From: Streptomyces bathyalis
Lineage (GTDB): Bacteria > Actinomycetota > Actinomycetes > Streptomycetales > Streptomycetaceae
NCBI RefSeq assembly: GCF_015910445.1
Contig: NZ_CP048882.1
Location: 2,356,001-2,420,000 of the forward strand
Reading direction: 5' to 3'
DNA length: 64,000 bases
Below, in pieces: positions 8,948-18,420 of this stretch. The position numbers were made by a program, and so were the translations under genes. The notes beneath the pieces are model-generated. The model searched no databases, had not been told where the DNA came from, and saw only the letters and a program-made list of their open reading frames with translations. Positions within the stretch are counted from its first letter, which is position 1, and the number at the start of each line of letters is the position of its first letter.

Positions 8948-9021
8948 TAGCGGGGACAGGATTTGAACCTGCGACCTCTGGGTTATGAGCCCAGCGAGCT
9001 ACCGAGCTGCTCCACCCCGCG
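8948..9021 (-). tRNA. Initiator tRNA-fMet (anticodon CAU), copy 1
   Basis: Cloverleaf folds on the minus strand with U8, anticodon CAT within GGGCTCATAACCC and TTCAAAT in the T arm. Initiator signatures are an unpaired first base (C1 opposite U72) and three consecutive G-C pairs in the anticodon stem. CCA is not encoded. The sequence is identical to the copy at 11128-11201. Confidence 0.95.
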
Positions 9022-9160
9022 CCGTTGTGCCGCAACTCTAACCCTGCGCCGACGACCAGCGCAAATCGCCTCTGTACAGCCCGGCCGGGCCCGCGCGTGA
9101 ACGCGATGCGGCCCGGCCGGACCGTACGGACCACCCGCCCCGGACGGGGCCGGCCGGACG

Positions 9161-10942
9161 TCAGGCCGTGAGCTCCGAGTGCAGGGCGTCGTGCAGTTTG
9201 GCCGCGCGCGCGGCCACCTCGGACGGGCCCAGCTCGACCGCGCGTGCGCACCAGTGCTGCCCCGTCTCGAGCTCGCCCCGGCGTGCGCTCAGCAGTGCGA
9301 GACGCAGCGCCGCGCGCCCGTGCCCCGCCTCGGCGGCACGGGTCCACCACAGCGCCGCCTCCGGCTCGCTGCCCTCGCGGGCCAGCAACAGCCCCAGGTT
9401 GAACGCCCCGTTGGGGCTGCCCGCCTCCGCCGCGGACCGGTACCAGCGCGCGGCGTCGACGATCTCGCCCCGCGCCGCCAGGCACATGCCGAAGCGCACC
9501 TGTGCACGCCGGTGACCCTGCTCGGCCGCGCGCTCGTACCACTCCTCGTGCTCGTCGCGGCTGCTCACGGACGCGGTCGCACCCGTCGAGTCCGCCTCCT
9601 GCGGGCCACGGCGCTCCAGGAGCACGGCGAGCCGGAAAGCGCCCTCCACGCTGCCGGCACCGGCGGCGCAGCGCAGCCGGCGCTCCGCCCCCTGCTCGTC
9701 GCCCTCCCTCAGCAGAGCGATGCCGACCTGCAGCGCGGCCTCCGCGTGCCCCGCCGACGCGGCCCGCGCGTACCAGACACGCGCCGTACGGTGATCGCCA
9801 CGGCCGACGTGCAGGATGCCCAGGTTGAACGCGGCGTCGACGCTGCCGGCCTCCGCCGCCTTGGAGAACCAGGGCTCGGCGCCGTCCGCGTCACCGCGCT
9901 GCAGCAGCAGCACCGCGAGCGCGTTGGCGGCCTCACGGTGACCGGCGTACGCGGCACGGCGGTACCACTGCTCGGCCTGCGCCGTGCGGCCCTGCGCCGC
10001 GCAGAGCAGCCCGAGGTTGAACGCGCCGTTGTCACAGCCCGCATCGAGCGCCACGCGGTACCAGCGCTCCGCGGCCTGACGCTCACCGCGGTCGGCGTGG
10101 AGGGCACCCAGCGCGTTCGCGGCGTTGCCGTCCCCGTCCTCGGCGGCACGGCGCCACCAGACCGCCGCGCTCTCCTCGTCCCCCGCGTCCCGCAGCAGGA
10201 AGCCCAGCGCACACGCGGCGCGCGGCTCGCCTTCCTTCGCGGACGTGAGGTACCAGCGGCCCGCCTCCTTCAGTTCGCCGCGGCGCTCCAGGATCGCGCC
10301 GAGCCGGAGCGCGGCGCGGCGGTGACCGCGGGCGGCGGCCTGCCGGTACCACTGCTCGGCCTCGCGCTCGACGGCCTCCACGGCCTCGTCGTCGTCCTCA
10401 CCTTCACCGGTGACGTCGGCCCCGCGGGTGCTGATGATCTGCGCGAGCCGGTACGCGGCCTCACGGTGGCCCTGTTCGGCGGCGGCACGGAACCAGGCCT
10501 CCGCGCCTTCCTCACCACGGTGGTCGAGCAGATCCGCCAGGGCGTACGCACCCAGCGCGTGCCCGCACTCGGCGGCGTGCAGGAGCCAGTAGTGCGCTGC
10601 GGCCTCGCCCCCACGCTCACGGTGATGCCTGCCGAGGGCGTGAGCCGCCGCGGCCGATCCGGCGACGGCGGCGACGCGCCACCAGCCCGCGGCCTCGTCG
10701 GTGCGGCCCCGCTGGTGGAGCAGAACGCCCAGGTTGTTTGCCGCCGCACGGTCACCCGCAGCGGTGGCCGCCCGCAGCGGTGCCTCCGCACCGTCGAGAT
10801 CGCCGCGGCGGAGCAACCGAGCGCCGAGCACGCTCAGTTCGCCGACGTTGTCGACATCTCCCGCCCCGCTGTCAACGTCCGCCGGCGCCGTACCGGTACC
10901 CGGCGGAGCCTCCAGTCTCACTTTGTCCCCCATGAAGCCCAT
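9161..10942 (-). CDS. Sel1/TPR-repeat protein
   Basis: 593-aa protein built from about 15-16 repeats of roughly 36 residues with the pattern WYxxAAxxGHxxAAxxLGxLLxxRG, starting near residue 40. Sel1/TPR arrays are alpha-solenoid scaffolds for protein-protein contacts. No signal peptide, membrane segment or catalytic domain is seen. The first Met is at 10942 and another at 10933; only a weak GGTGG precedes the first. It is bracketed by two identical initiator tRNA repeats, which makes it prone to deletion by recombination. Confidence 0.88.
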   Translation of the reverse strand: MGFMGDKVRLEAPPGTGTAPADVDSGAGDVDNVGELSVLGARLLRRGDLDGAEAPLRAATAAGDRAAANNLGVLLHQRGRTDEAAGWWRVAAVAGSAAAAHALGRHHRERGGEAAAHYWLLHAAECGHALGAYALADLLDHRGEEGAEAWFRAAAEQGHREAAYRLAQIISTRGADVTGEGEDDDEAVEAVEREAEQWYRQAAARGHRRAALRLGAILERRGELKEAGRWYLTSAKEGEPRAACALGFLLRDAGDEESAAVWWRRAAEDGDGNAANALGALHADRGERQAAERWYRVALDAGCDNGAFNLGLLCAAQGRTAQAEQWYRRAAYAGHREAANALAVLLLQRGDADGAEPWFSKAAEAGSVDAAFNLGILHVGRGDHRTARVWYARAASAGHAEAALQVGIALLREGDEQGAERRLRCAAGAGSVEGAFRLAVLLERRGPQEADSTGATASVSSRDEHEEWYERAAEQGHRRAQVRFGMCLAARGEIVDAARWYRSAAEAGSPNGAFNLGLLLAREGSEPEAALWWTRAAEAGHGRAALRLALLSARRGELETGQHWCARAVELGPSEVAARAAKLHDALHSELTA

Positions 10943-11029
10943 GTTCGCACCACCCGCAACGCACGTACACCTGGAATACCACCACCGGGTGAGGTCAATT
11001 CAGAGGTTTGTCGACTTCCCGACAGAGAG

Positions 11030-11068
11030 ACACCTCAAACCGTCTGCCACGAAAGGGGATTGAGGTGT
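11030..11068. other. Inverted repeat between Sel1 gene and second tRNA
   Basis: ACACCTCAA (11030-11038) and TTGAGGTGT (11060-11068) form 9-bp arms around 21 nt. It could be an operator or a weak secondary terminator behind the tRNA. The rest of 10943-11079 holds nothing recognisable. Confidence 0.35.
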
Positions 11069-11084
11069 GATGCGTTGACACATG

Positions 11085-11120
11085 CGAAGGGCCCGGATCC
11101 TTGAGGATCCGGGCCCTTCG
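11085..11120 (-). terminator. Terminator of the second initiator tRNA gene
   Basis: Same 16-bp perfect stem and TTGA loop as at 8905-8940. Confidence 0.85.
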
Positions 11121-11127
11121 ACTTCAG

Positions 11128-11201
11128 TAGCGGGGACAGGATTTGAACCTGCGACCTCTGGGTTATGAGCCCAGCGAGCTACCGAGCTGCTCCACCCCGC
11201 G
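11128..11201 (-). tRNA. Initiator tRNA-fMet (anticodon CAU), copy 2
   Basis: Identical to 8948-9021, with the same C1-U72 mismatch and GGG/CCC anticodon stem. Confidence 0.95.
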
Positions 11202-11276
11202 CCGTTGTGTGACAACTCTACACCACGGTACGGAGTGCTCCGCACCCGGGCGGTGGGGCCGCCCGGGTGCGCTCAA

Positions 11277-14147
11277 CTACTCCTTCTTGGCGCCCTCTTC
11301 GGCGTCCTTCTCGGCGTCCTGCGCCTCCTTGATGGCGTCCCTGAGGTCGTCCTGCGCCTTGCCGTACGCCTTCCAGTCGCCCTTCTCCAGCGCGTCCTGG
11401 CCGGCGTCGTACGCGTCCTGAACGTTCCTCAGGGCCTCGCGCACCGATGCGTCACCGGACGCCGGCGGCTCCTCCGGCTGCTCGCCAGGATCGGACGCCC
11501 CGGGGTCGCCCTTGGCGTCGAAGACCTTGTCGAGGGCCTGGTCCAAGGTGTTCTCGAAGGCGATGCGTTCGCCGTAGGTGACCAGAACCTTCCGCATGCG
11601 CGGGTAGTTGGTGCCGGCACCGCGCACATACACCGGCTCGACGTAGAGCAGACCGCCCTCGAGAGGCACCGTCAGGAGGTTGCCGTACTCGACCTCCGAG
11701 TCACCCCGCTTCAGGAGGTTGAGGGACTCGGCGATGCTGGGATCGGAGTTGAACTTGCTCTGCACCTGCGAGGGGCCGGACACGGTCGTGTTGGACGGCA
11801 GCCTCAGCATCTTGATCTTGCCGTATCCCGGACTGCGCGGATCCGCCTCGATGGACATGAACGCGCCCAGCGTCTCCCGCTTGTTGGGATTGAACGTCGT
11901 GGTGAGCGAGAACGCCTGCTTCTTCTCGTCCGGCATCTGAAGACTCAGGTAGTACGGCGGTACCGCGTTGCCCTTGTGCGTCGGGTCGTCGGGGATCTGC
12001 CAGCGCTCACTGCCGCTGTAGAACTGCGACGGCGACGTGACGTGGTACCGGGTCAGCAGCTCGCGCTGGACCTTGAACAGGTCCTGCGGATACCGCAGAT
12101 GGTCCATCAGCTGGCTGCCGATCGCGCTCTTCGGCTTGACCGTGCCGGGGAAGGCCTTCATCCAGGTCTTCAGGACCGGGTCCTTCTTGTCCCACTGGTA
12201 CATCTTCACGTCGCCGCTGTAGGCGTCGACCGTCGCCTTGACCGAGTTGCGGATGTAGTTGACGCGGTTCTGCCGGGCGACCACCGCGCGCTGACCGTCC
12301 GTCAGCGAGTCCTCCGTGGTGTCGCCGAGGGTCGTACGTGAGGAGTACGGGTAGTTGTCCGACGTCGTGTAGGCGTCGATGATCCACTTGATCCGGCCGT
12401 TGACGACGGCCGGGTAGGGGTCGCCGTCGATCGTCAGCCACGGCGCGACGGCCTCGACGCGCTCCTTCGGCGTCCGGTTGTAGAGGATCCGGGAGCCCTC
12501 GCCGATCGCTCCGGAGTAGAGGATCTGCGGCTCGTTGAAGTTCACGGCGTACGCGGCACGGTTGACCGGGTTGGCGAGGTTGACCCCGCTCTTGCCCTTG
12601 TACGTGTACGTCTTCTCGCCCTTGTCGTCCGCGTAGTCCAGCTCCTTCTGCGGACCGCCGACGATCGAGTACTGGTTGGTCTTCTCGCCGTAGTAGACGC
12701 GACCCTCGTACTTGCCCTTGTCGCCCTTGGGCGGAAGGTCCTGCTCGGTGAAGGACGGTGCGCCGTCCTTGTCGACCGTGGTGCCCTTGGCCGCGACCAT
12801 GCCGTAGCCGTGGGTGTACTTGAAGTGCTCGTTGATCCAGTTCTGCTCGGGGATGCCGTCCGTGTTGATCTCGCGCAGACCGACGACGGTGTCCTGCTCC
12901 TTGCCGTCCTTGTTCTTGTAGCGGTCCACGTCGAGCACGGCGGGGAACTGGTAGTAGCCCCTGACCTGCTGCTTCTGCTGGAACGTCGGGGAGACGACGT
13001 TCGGGTCGAGAAGACGCGTGCTCGCCGTGGTCGCTGCGGCGTCGCGCAGCTGCTGCTTGCCCGCCTTGCTCGTGCCCGAGTAGTCCTTCACCTGTGAGTC
13101 GTCGATGCCGTAGGCCTCACGCGTGGCCTTGATGTTCTTCTTGATGTACGGCGTCTCCTTGGCCTGCTCGTTCGGCTGGACCTGGAACTTCTGGACTATC
13201 GCCGGGTACAGGCCGCCGATCAGGATCGCCGAGAGGACCATGAGGCCGAAGCCGATCACGGGAAGCTGCCAGGTGCGGCGCCAGATGGTCGCGAAGAAGA
13301 GCAGGGCGCAGATGATCGCGATGCAGAAGAGGATGGTCTTGGCCGGGAGGTAGGCGTTCGCGTCGACGAACTTCAGACCCGTCCAGTTGTCCGTCGCCTT
13401 GAAGTCACCGGACTTCACGGCCAGTCCGTACCTGTCCAGCCAGTAGGCCACGGCCTTGAGGGCGACGAAGAAGCCCAGCAGCACGGACAGATGGCCCGTG
13501 GCCTGCGCCGTCGCGCGAGCACCCGGAGTGGTCACGCGCAGGCCGCCGTAGAGGTAGTGCACCAGCGCGGATGCGATCAGCGACAGGACCACCGCGGCGA
13601 AGCCGAAGGCGAGCAGGAAGCGGTACCAGGGCAGGTCGAAGGCGTAGAACGAGATGTCCTTGCCGAACTGCGGGTCCGTCTTGCCGAACGGCACGGAGTT
13701 GATCCACAGCAGCCACGTGCGCCACTGCCCGGCCGCCGAGGCGCCGGCGATCAGCCCGACCAGAGCCGTCACGCCGAGCAGCACCCACTTCTTGTACGGG
13801 GCGATGCTCATCCGGTAGCGGTCGAGGCTCTGCTGCTCCAGCGACATGGCGCTGAGCGGCGGCCGCATGCGGTGCGCGATCCAGACGTTGAGCCCGACGG
13901 CCGCGGACATCAGCAGACCGAAGACGGCGAACATGCCGACCTTTGTCCACAGCGTCTTGGTGAAGACCGCGCTGTACTTGACCGAGCGATACCAGAGCCA
14001 GTCGGTCCAGAACCCCGCGAACATGACGAAGAGCATGGCGAGCACCGCCAGCACGCCAACGGTCATCAGCAGCGTACGGGCGCGCCTGGACGGCCGCCCC
14101 ACTCTGATCCGTGGCCCGGAGGGACCGCCTGAACCGCGGTCCGGCAT
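11277..14147 (-). CDS. UPF0182 family large membrane protein
   Basis: About 956 aa from the Met at 14147 (MPDRGSGG). Seven hydrophobic segments occupy roughly the first 310 residues, including [20 protein letters not shown] and the conserved [15 protein letters not shown] long hydrophilic extracytoplasmic domain follows, and the tail is an acidic Lys/Glu/Ala stretch. UPF0182 (COG1615) is conserved in actinobacteria and its function is unknown. The frame is open 22 codons further up; the ribosome binding site is weak for every candidate, so the start is uncertain. The M. tuberculosis counterpart is Rv3193c, next to the same protease gene. Confidence 0.9.
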   Translation of the reverse strand: MPDRGSGGPSGPRIRVGRPSRRARTLLMTVGVLAVLAMLFVMFAGFWTDWLWYRSVKYSAVFTKTLWTKVGMFAVFGLLMSAAVGLNVWIAHRMRPPLSAMSLEQQSLDRYRMSIAPYKKWVLLGVTALVGLIAGASAAGQWRTWLLWINSVPFGKTDPQFGKDISFYAFDLPWYRFLLAFGFAAVVLSLIASALVHYLYGGLRVTTPGARATAQATGHLSVLLGFFVALKAVAYWLDRYGLAVKSGDFKATDNWTGLKFVDANAYLPAKTILFCIAIICALLFFATIWRRTWQLPVIGFGLMVLSAILIGGLYPAIVQKFQVQPNEQAKETPYIKKNIKATREAYGIDDSQVKDYSGTSKAGKQQLRDAAATTASTRLLDPNVVSPTFQQKQQVRGYYQFPAVLDVDRYKNKDGKEQDTVVGLREINTDGIPEQNWINEHFKYTHGYGMVAAKGTTVDKDGAPSFTEQDLPPKGDKGKYEGRVYYGEKTNQYSIVGGPQKELDYADDKGEKTYTYKGKSGVNLANPVNRAAYAVNFNEPQILYSGAIGEGSRILYNRTPKERVEAVAPWLTIDGDPYPAVVNGRIKWIIDAYTTSDNYPYSSRTTLGDTTEDSLTDGQRAVVARQNRVNYIRNSVKATVDAYSGDVKMYQWDKKDPVLKTWMKAFPGTVKPKSAIGSQLMDHLRYPQDLFKVQRELLTRYHVTSPSQFYSGSERWQIPDDPTHKGNAVPPYYLSLQMPDEKKQAFSLTTTFNPNKRETLGAFMSIEADPRSPGYGKIKMLRLPSNTTVSGPSQVQSKFNSDPSIAESLNLLKRGDSEVEYGNLLTVPLEGGLLYVEPVYVRGAGTNYPRMRKVLVTYGERIAFENTLDQALDKVFDAKGDPGASDPGEQPEEPPASGDASVREALRNVQDAYDAGQDALEKGDWKAYGKAQDDLRDAIKEAQDAEKDAEEGAKKE

Positions 14148-14278
14148 CTGGAAAGCCAAGGTGCGCACCTCGAAGATCGCTGTGACAAGAAGGGCCCAGC
14201 ATCGTAAGCCCACTCATGCAACTTAACGAAGCTTTACCCAGTTCCCGATCCCGGGGTGGAAGCGGGCACGATATACCC

Positions 14279-14851
14279 ATGGACAACCTCCCCACCGACG
14301 GCACGCCCCTGGCCTCCGACCCGCTCACCCGAGCGGTGCTGGAACTCGACGAGTACGCGGCAGGTCTTGGCTGGGACCAGCCGAGCCGGCTGTTCGCCCT
14401 GGTCGACACCGCCCGGCTGCGCGCGGAAGAGCCCGAACTCGCAGGTCAGCTCGGTTTCGACGACTCCGGCCAGGTGGCCTCCGCGCTCACGCCCGTCGAG
14501 CAGGACGAGCTGCCCACGGGCGCTCCCCTCGATGAGTTCCTGGCGACGATCGCCTGGCCCGAGGCCGTCACGGGCTGCGCGATGACCGTCGAGCGCCTGA
14601 TGCTGCCGCAGTCCGCGGAGGAAGCGGTGCCCGAAAGTCTCCAGCGGGAGGGGGCCGAGGACGAGCTCGCGGAGTGGGTGGCCGAGCACCCCGAACGTCA
14701 GGAGGTGCGGCTCACGGTCGCCGTGCTGCGGGACGGCACGCGTGAATCGGCTCTGCGCCTGCGCTCGAAGGACGACTCGACGGAGGTGCTGACGGGGGCG
14801 GGCCTGGTGCCGGGGCTGGCCGACGCGCTGGCGGCGACGTTCGAGGAGTGA
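14279..14851 (+). CDS. PPA1309 family protein
   Basis: 190-aa soluble, acidic actinobacterial protein of unknown function. Conserved family features include DPLTRAVLELDEYAAGLGWDQ near the N terminus, IAWPEAVTGCAMTVERLMLP in the middle and a C-terminal LVPGLADALAATFEE. The ATG at 14279 is chosen because the family begins at MDNLP; the frame extends 21 codons upstream without a start signal. It is divergent from the UPF0182 gene, with about 130 bp between them. Confidence 0.8.
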   Translation: MDNLPTDGTPLASDPLTRAVLELDEYAAGLGWDQPSRLFALVDTARLRAEEPELAGQLGFDDSGQVASALTPVEQDELPTGAPLDEFLATIAWPEAVTGCAMTVERLMLPQSAEEAVPESLQREGAEDELAEWVAEHPERQEVRLTVAVLRDGTRESALRLRSKDDSTEVLTGAGLVPGLADALAATFEE

Positions 14852-14857
14852 TCGACG

Positions 14858-14897
14858 AGGGCCGCTCCGCAGTGCTGTGACCTGGGGAAGCGGCCCT
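14858..14897. terminator. Hairpin between convergent genes
   Basis: AGGGCCGCT (14858-14866) pairs with AGCGGCCCT (14889-14897), just after the PPA1309 gene and before the stop of the leftward protease gene. Confidence 0.55.
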
Positions 14898-14920
14898 GCC
14901 GGGGACGAGAACCGAGGCCG

Positions 14921-16015
14921 TCAGCTCGCCTTGCAGCGCGGGAGGGCGGCCGTGTCGTCGTCGCGGATCTTCTTCAGCGCGTTCATGGCGTCGTGCATGG
15001 TGCCCGTCTTCACGAGGGTGAGGCCGGCAGGCTTGTCCTTGGCAGCTGCCGGGCAGTTGGCAGACGGCGTCAGGAAGTACTTGGCACCCTTGGCGCGTGC
15101 GGCGACGGTCTTCATCTGGATGCCGCCGATGGCTCCGACCTTGCCCTTGTCGTCGATGGTGCCGGTGCCCGCGATGAATGAGCCGCCGGTGAGGTCCTCG
15201 CGGGTCAGCTTGTCGACTATCCCGAGCGAGAACATCAGCCCCGCGCTGGGACCGCCGACGTCGGCGAGCTTGATGTCGATGTCGAACGGGAAGGTGTGAC
15301 CGGCCGCGGGCTGGATGCCGACTATCGCTCGCCCGTCATCCCCTGCCTTTTTGGTGCCGACGACCACCTGACGCGCGTCCCGCGTCGAGGGCTTCTTCCC
15401 CGCCTTCTGGGCCGCCTTGACGTCCGCGGCCGGGATGATCGTGAAGCGCACCTTCTCCCCCGGCTTGTGCTTGGTGACGATGTCCGCGACGCCCTTGGGG
15501 TCCTTGACCGCCTTGCCGTCGACGGTGCGGATGAGATCGCCGGCGTGGAGCTTGCCCTCCGAGGCCCCGCCCTTCACGACGGACCCGACGATGATGTGGG
15601 TGGGCACCCGGATCCCCAGCTCCCTCAGCGCCGAGACCTTCGCGCTCTCCTGCGAGGCGCTGAACTCCTCCGCGTTCTGCTGGTCGACCTCCTTGGCGGA
15701 CTTGTTCTCCGGGTAGAGCGTCGAATGCGGAACCACCGCGCTGTCGTGCTGCAGCCAGCCGCCGACGGCCTCCAGAAGATTCATCCGGTAGTCGGCGCCG
15801 GTGACGCGGACCGTCGTCATGTTCAGATGGCCCGACGTCTCGTACGTCCTGTGCTCCTTGATGTTGAGCACCGGGTCCCCGTCGTGCTCACCGAGCGTGT
15901 TGACGGTGGGCCCGGGCGACATCTCTGCGTAAGGCACCTTGATCAGCAGCCCGGCACAGAGCATCGCTATGAGAAGCAGCGTGGACGCGAGCATCGTCGC
16001 GGTGCGTCGTGGCAT
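14921..16015 (-). CDS. YlbL-type membrane-anchored PDZ/Lon-like serine protease
   Basis: 364 aa. An N-terminal membrane anchor (residues about 7-27) is followed by a secreted region. A PDZ domain (about 140-220, GGASEGKLHAGDLIRTVDG) precedes a Lon-like S16 domain. The catalytic Ser is in VGGPSAGLMFSLG and the Lys in KVGAIGGIQMKTVAA, so the Ser-Lys dyad is intact. This family is extracytoplasmic, with possible substrates in cell-envelope quality control. M. tuberculosis Rv3194c is the counterpart, again beside UPF0182. Confidence 0.9.
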   Translation of the reverse strand: MPRRTATMLASTLLLIAMLCAGLLIKVPYAEMSPGPTVNTLGEHDGDPVLNIKEHRTYETSGHLNMTTVRVTGADYRMNLLEAVGGWLQHDSAVVPHSTLYPENKSAKEVDQQNAEEFSASQESAKVSALRELGIRVPTHIIVGSVVKGGASEGKLHAGDLIRTVDGKAVKDPKGVADIVTKHKPGEKVRFTIIPAADVKAAQKAGKKPSTRDARQVVVGTKKAGDDGRAIVGIQPAAGHTFPFDIDIKLADVGGPSAGLMFSLGIVDKLTREDLTGGSFIAGTGTIDDKGKVGAIGGIQMKTVAARAKGAKYFLTPSANCPAAAKDKPAGLTLVKTGTMHDAMNALKKIRDDDTAALPRCKAS

Positions 16016-16040
16016 GGCACGACAGTACGGGAAGGGACCC

Positions 16041-16295
16041 TCAGTCCGCCGTGCGGGCGGAACGATCCGTGGCCTGCGCGGCAGCAGTCACAACGGGCTC
16101 CGCGGGAGCTTCCGTACGGAATCCCCCGGCGGTCTCATCCACGCGCGAGCGTTCCATCGCCGCGCGGAATCGTTCGTAGCCGGCGACGCCCGCGGAATCC
16201 GGGATGCCCGTCCGACGCCGACTGGCCCAGCTGCCCCAGACACCGGCAGCGACCGCAGCCATGATCGGAATCAGCAACCAGGAGAGTGCCGCCAT
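16041..16295 (-). CDS. Small single-pass membrane protein
   Basis: 84 aa. One N-terminal transmembrane helix (LSWLLIPIMAAVAAGVWGSW) is followed by a charged tail. The ATG at 16295 has GGGAGG upstream, while the frame open beyond it lacks a signal. It lies 25 bp upstream of the YlbL-type protease in the same direction and could be co-transcribed. The motif VAGYERFRAAMERS is the only conserved-looking part; function unknown. Confidence 0.7.
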   Translation of the reverse strand: MAALSWLLIPIMAAVAAGVWGSWASRRRTGIPDSAGVAGYERFRAAMERSRVDETAGGFRTEAPAEPVVTAAAQATDRSARTAD

Positions 16296-16542
16296 GATGA
16301 CCTCCCGACCCCTTGTTTTGACGCTGTCCGACCGAGTCCTGCCGGGCAGAACGGCCGATGAGCAGATTAACTCCCGGCATGACAACGCTCTTTCCCGGGA
16401 TCCGGTTCCGCAACCGGAATGTGCACCGTACGGGTGCGCCGGTCGCCTCCCCCGGTGACGCCGCTACGCCGACCCGCCCATCGGCCGGACGGTCACCGCG
16501 CCGCGCGAACCGCCCTGTCGTCAGAGGTGTCGACCGACGGCG

Positions 16543-17001
16543 CTATGCGCCCACCCACTCTTCTGTCCCGTCCGCGAAGATCTGGTGCTTCCAGATGGGG
16601 ACCTCGCGCTTCAGGTCGTCGACGAGGCGGTGGCAGGCGGCGAACGCCTCCGCACGGTGAGGGCAGGAGACTGCCACGATCACTGCCAGGTCGCCGATGG
16701 TCAGCTCGCCGACCCGGTGGACGGCCGCGAGTGCCCGGACCGGGAAGTCGGCGGCGGTCTTCTCCGCCACCCGTCGCAACTCGGCCTCTGCCGTGGGATG
16801 CGACGAGTACCCCAGACGAGTGACGTCCGCGCCGCCGTCGTGATCACGCACCGTGCCCACGAAGAGCGCGGTGCCGCCCGAGGAGTCGTCACCGACGGCC
16901 CTGAACACCTCGTCGACGGAGAGGGGCGCGTCGCGGATGCCGAGCAGCCTGATGGGATCGGCGGCCGCCCGCTCGCCGGGGTGTTCGTGTTTCTGTGCCA
17001 T
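16543..17001 (-). CDS. moaE: Molybdopterin synthase catalytic subunit
   Basis: Large subunit of molybdopterin synthase; with MoaD thiocarboxylate it inserts the dithiolene sulfurs into precursor Z. The family core is clear: GGTALFVGTVRDHD, VHRVGELTIGDLAVIVAV, CPHRAEAFAACHRLVDDLK and the active-site KREVPIWKHQ with its two Lys. 152 aa is normal. The ATG at 17001 gives MAQKHEHPGE; the longer frame runs into GC-rich noise. No MoaD gene is in the window; moeZ at 41.6 kb could serve the same pathway. Confidence 0.93.
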   Translation of the reverse strand: MAQKHEHPGERAAADPIRLLGIRDAPLSVDEVFRAVGDDSSGGTALFVGTVRDHDGGADVTRLGYSSHPTAEAELRRVAEKTAADFPVRALAAVHRVGELTIGDLAVIVAVSCPHRAEAFAACHRLVDDLKREVPIWKHQIFADGTEEWVGA

Positions 17002-17057
17002 GGCCACATGCTGCCCCACGCCCGGCACCGAGGGAACTGCCTCTGCCTCGCCCGCCG

Positions 17058-18155
17058 CTACAGGCCGCGGCGCTTGCGTGCCCTGCGCACCAGTGCCGCC
17101 GTGCCCAGGAGTGCCACCGTCGCACCCGCGCCCGCGGCGGTCGCGGCCTCCGTACGACCGAGCCTGCGGCCTGCCAGCGTGTGACGGCCGGCGACCTCCT
17201 CCAGCAACTCCGCGAGCACCTCTTCGTTCGTCCAGCGGGGCCGCCAGCCCGCGTCGTGCAGGCGGGCGCCGGAGACGACCCACGGGTGCATCGTGTAGGC
17301 GAGGTCGCCCGCCGGCGAGGGCGTCAGGCCCAGCCGGTGCAGCCGTGAGGCCGCCCCGAGTGCTACGGCTGACGGCAGCTCCATGCGGCGGATGCCGGTG
17401 AGCTCCTCGACCTCCTCCTGCTCGAGCCAGCCGTCGCAACCGACGGCCATCTCGCCATCCGCCTTCTCCAGTACGGCGAACTCCAGCGCGCTCACCAGGT
17501 CCTCGACGTGGCAGAACTGCCAGCAGGGGCGGGAATCGGCAACGACCAGCAGCCGGGGCGACTCGAAGTAGCGGGTCAGCGCGGTGTCCATGCCCGCGCC
17601 CACGAGCACCGAGGGGCGCACGACCGTCACGTTGAGCCCCGGATGGGCCCGGGGCGCCCGGCGTGCGAGCCGTTCGATCTCCAGGAGGTCACCGACGGCG
17701 GTGGCCTCGGCGGTCGCCCGCAGCTCGGCGTCCTCGGAGAGCGGGACGTCGTTGTCCGGCAGAGCCCCGTAGACCATCGTCGAGGTGCACAGGATGACGC
17801 GGGGGACGCCCGCTGCCGCCGCCGCTGTCAGCACGGTCTGCGTCCCGCGGACGTTGAGCGCGGTACGGGCCGTGGGGTCCGTCTCCAGGTCCAGGTCGAG
17901 GGCCAGATGCACGACGACGTCCACGGGATCGCCCTCGTTGCGCAGACGGTCGGCGATCGCCGGATCACGCACGTCGAGGGTGTGCCACTGGGCCTCGCTC
18001 ACCTCGCCGCGGCGCTCGTCCAGCGCGATGACGCTCTTGATCTCCTCCGATGCCGCGAGCCGCTCCGTCAGCAGCGCGCCCACTCCTGACGCGGCACCCG
18101 TGACGGCGACGGTCGGGGTTCGCGCTGCGCGAACGTTGCTGTCGGAGGAACTCAC
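17058..18155 (-). CDS. NAD-dependent epimerase/dehydratase (extended SDR) with C-terminal membrane segment
   Basis: 365 aa. The Rossmann glycine motif TGAASGVGALL is at residues 19-29; the catalytic region has CTSTMVYGA. The canonical YxxxK is not clear (TAVGDLLEIER occupies that place), so it may be an atypical SDR. The last 35 residues (ATVALLGTAALVRRARKRRGL) form a hydrophobic helix with a basic tail, suggesting membrane attachment. It is 56 bp upstream of moaE in the same direction. It diverges from the zinc-protease-like gene over 265 bp. Confidence 0.82.
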   Translation of the reverse strand: MSSSDSNVRAARTPTVAVTGAASGVGALLTERLAASEEIKSVIALDERRGEVSEAQWHTLDVRDPAIADRLRNEGDPVDVVVHLALDLDLETDPTARTALNVRGTQTVLTAAAAAGVPRVILCTSTMVYGALPDNDVPLSEDAELRATAEATAVGDLLEIERLARRAPRAHPGLNVTVVRPSVLVGAGMDTALTRYFESPRLLVVADSRPCWQFCHVEDLVSALEFAVLEKADGEMAVGCDGWLEQEEVEELTGIRRMELPSAVALGAASRLHRLGLTPSPAGDLAYTMHPWVVSGARLHDAGWRPRWTNEEVLAELLEEVAGRHTLAGRRLGRTEAATAAGAGATVALLGTAALVRRARKRRGL

Positions 18156-18420
18156 CAGTCGTCTCCAGCGGTTGTTTCTGGTAGGAGGTGCGCAAGCTCC
18201 ATCCTGCCTGACACGTGTCTAGGCTGGAGGTGGAGCCTGTGACACCTGAGCAGGCTCGCCCGTGTCCCGATTGGTCCACTTCGACCAGTCGAGACAGTCC
18301 AACGTAGTCCACGCACCGGTCCCTGCGAGCAGGCCGCCGACGCACCGGCGCACCCTCCCGCGAGACCCGCACGACCGTACGAAGACCCACGAGACCCATA
18401 CGACAGAGCCGAGGAAACCC

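Larger units (their letters stand above)
8900..9029. repeat. Copy 1 of a 130-bp direct repeat carrying an initiator tRNA
   Basis: Identical, base for base as far as I compared, with 11080-11209. It includes a terminator hairpin, the tRNA gene and a few flanking bases. The two copies are offset by 2180 bp and flank the Sel1-repeat gene. Confidence 0.9.
11080..11209. repeat. Copy 2 of the 130-bp tRNA-bearing direct repeat
   Basis: Second copy of the block at 8900-9029, in the same orientation. The identity includes non-tRNA flanks and the terminator, so it is a segmental duplication rather than two separately conserved tRNA genes. Confidence 0.9.

Noticed and set aside
9161..9542. Minus-strand frame upstream of the first tRNA that crosses the tRNA gene
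   Set aside because: It runs through a tRNA and terminator, and the true Sel1 gene occupies the next frame.
13849..14225. Plus-strand ORF of 126 codons inside the UPF0182 gene
   Set aside because: It is antisense to transmembrane segments of UPF0182 and has no ribosome box or homology pattern.
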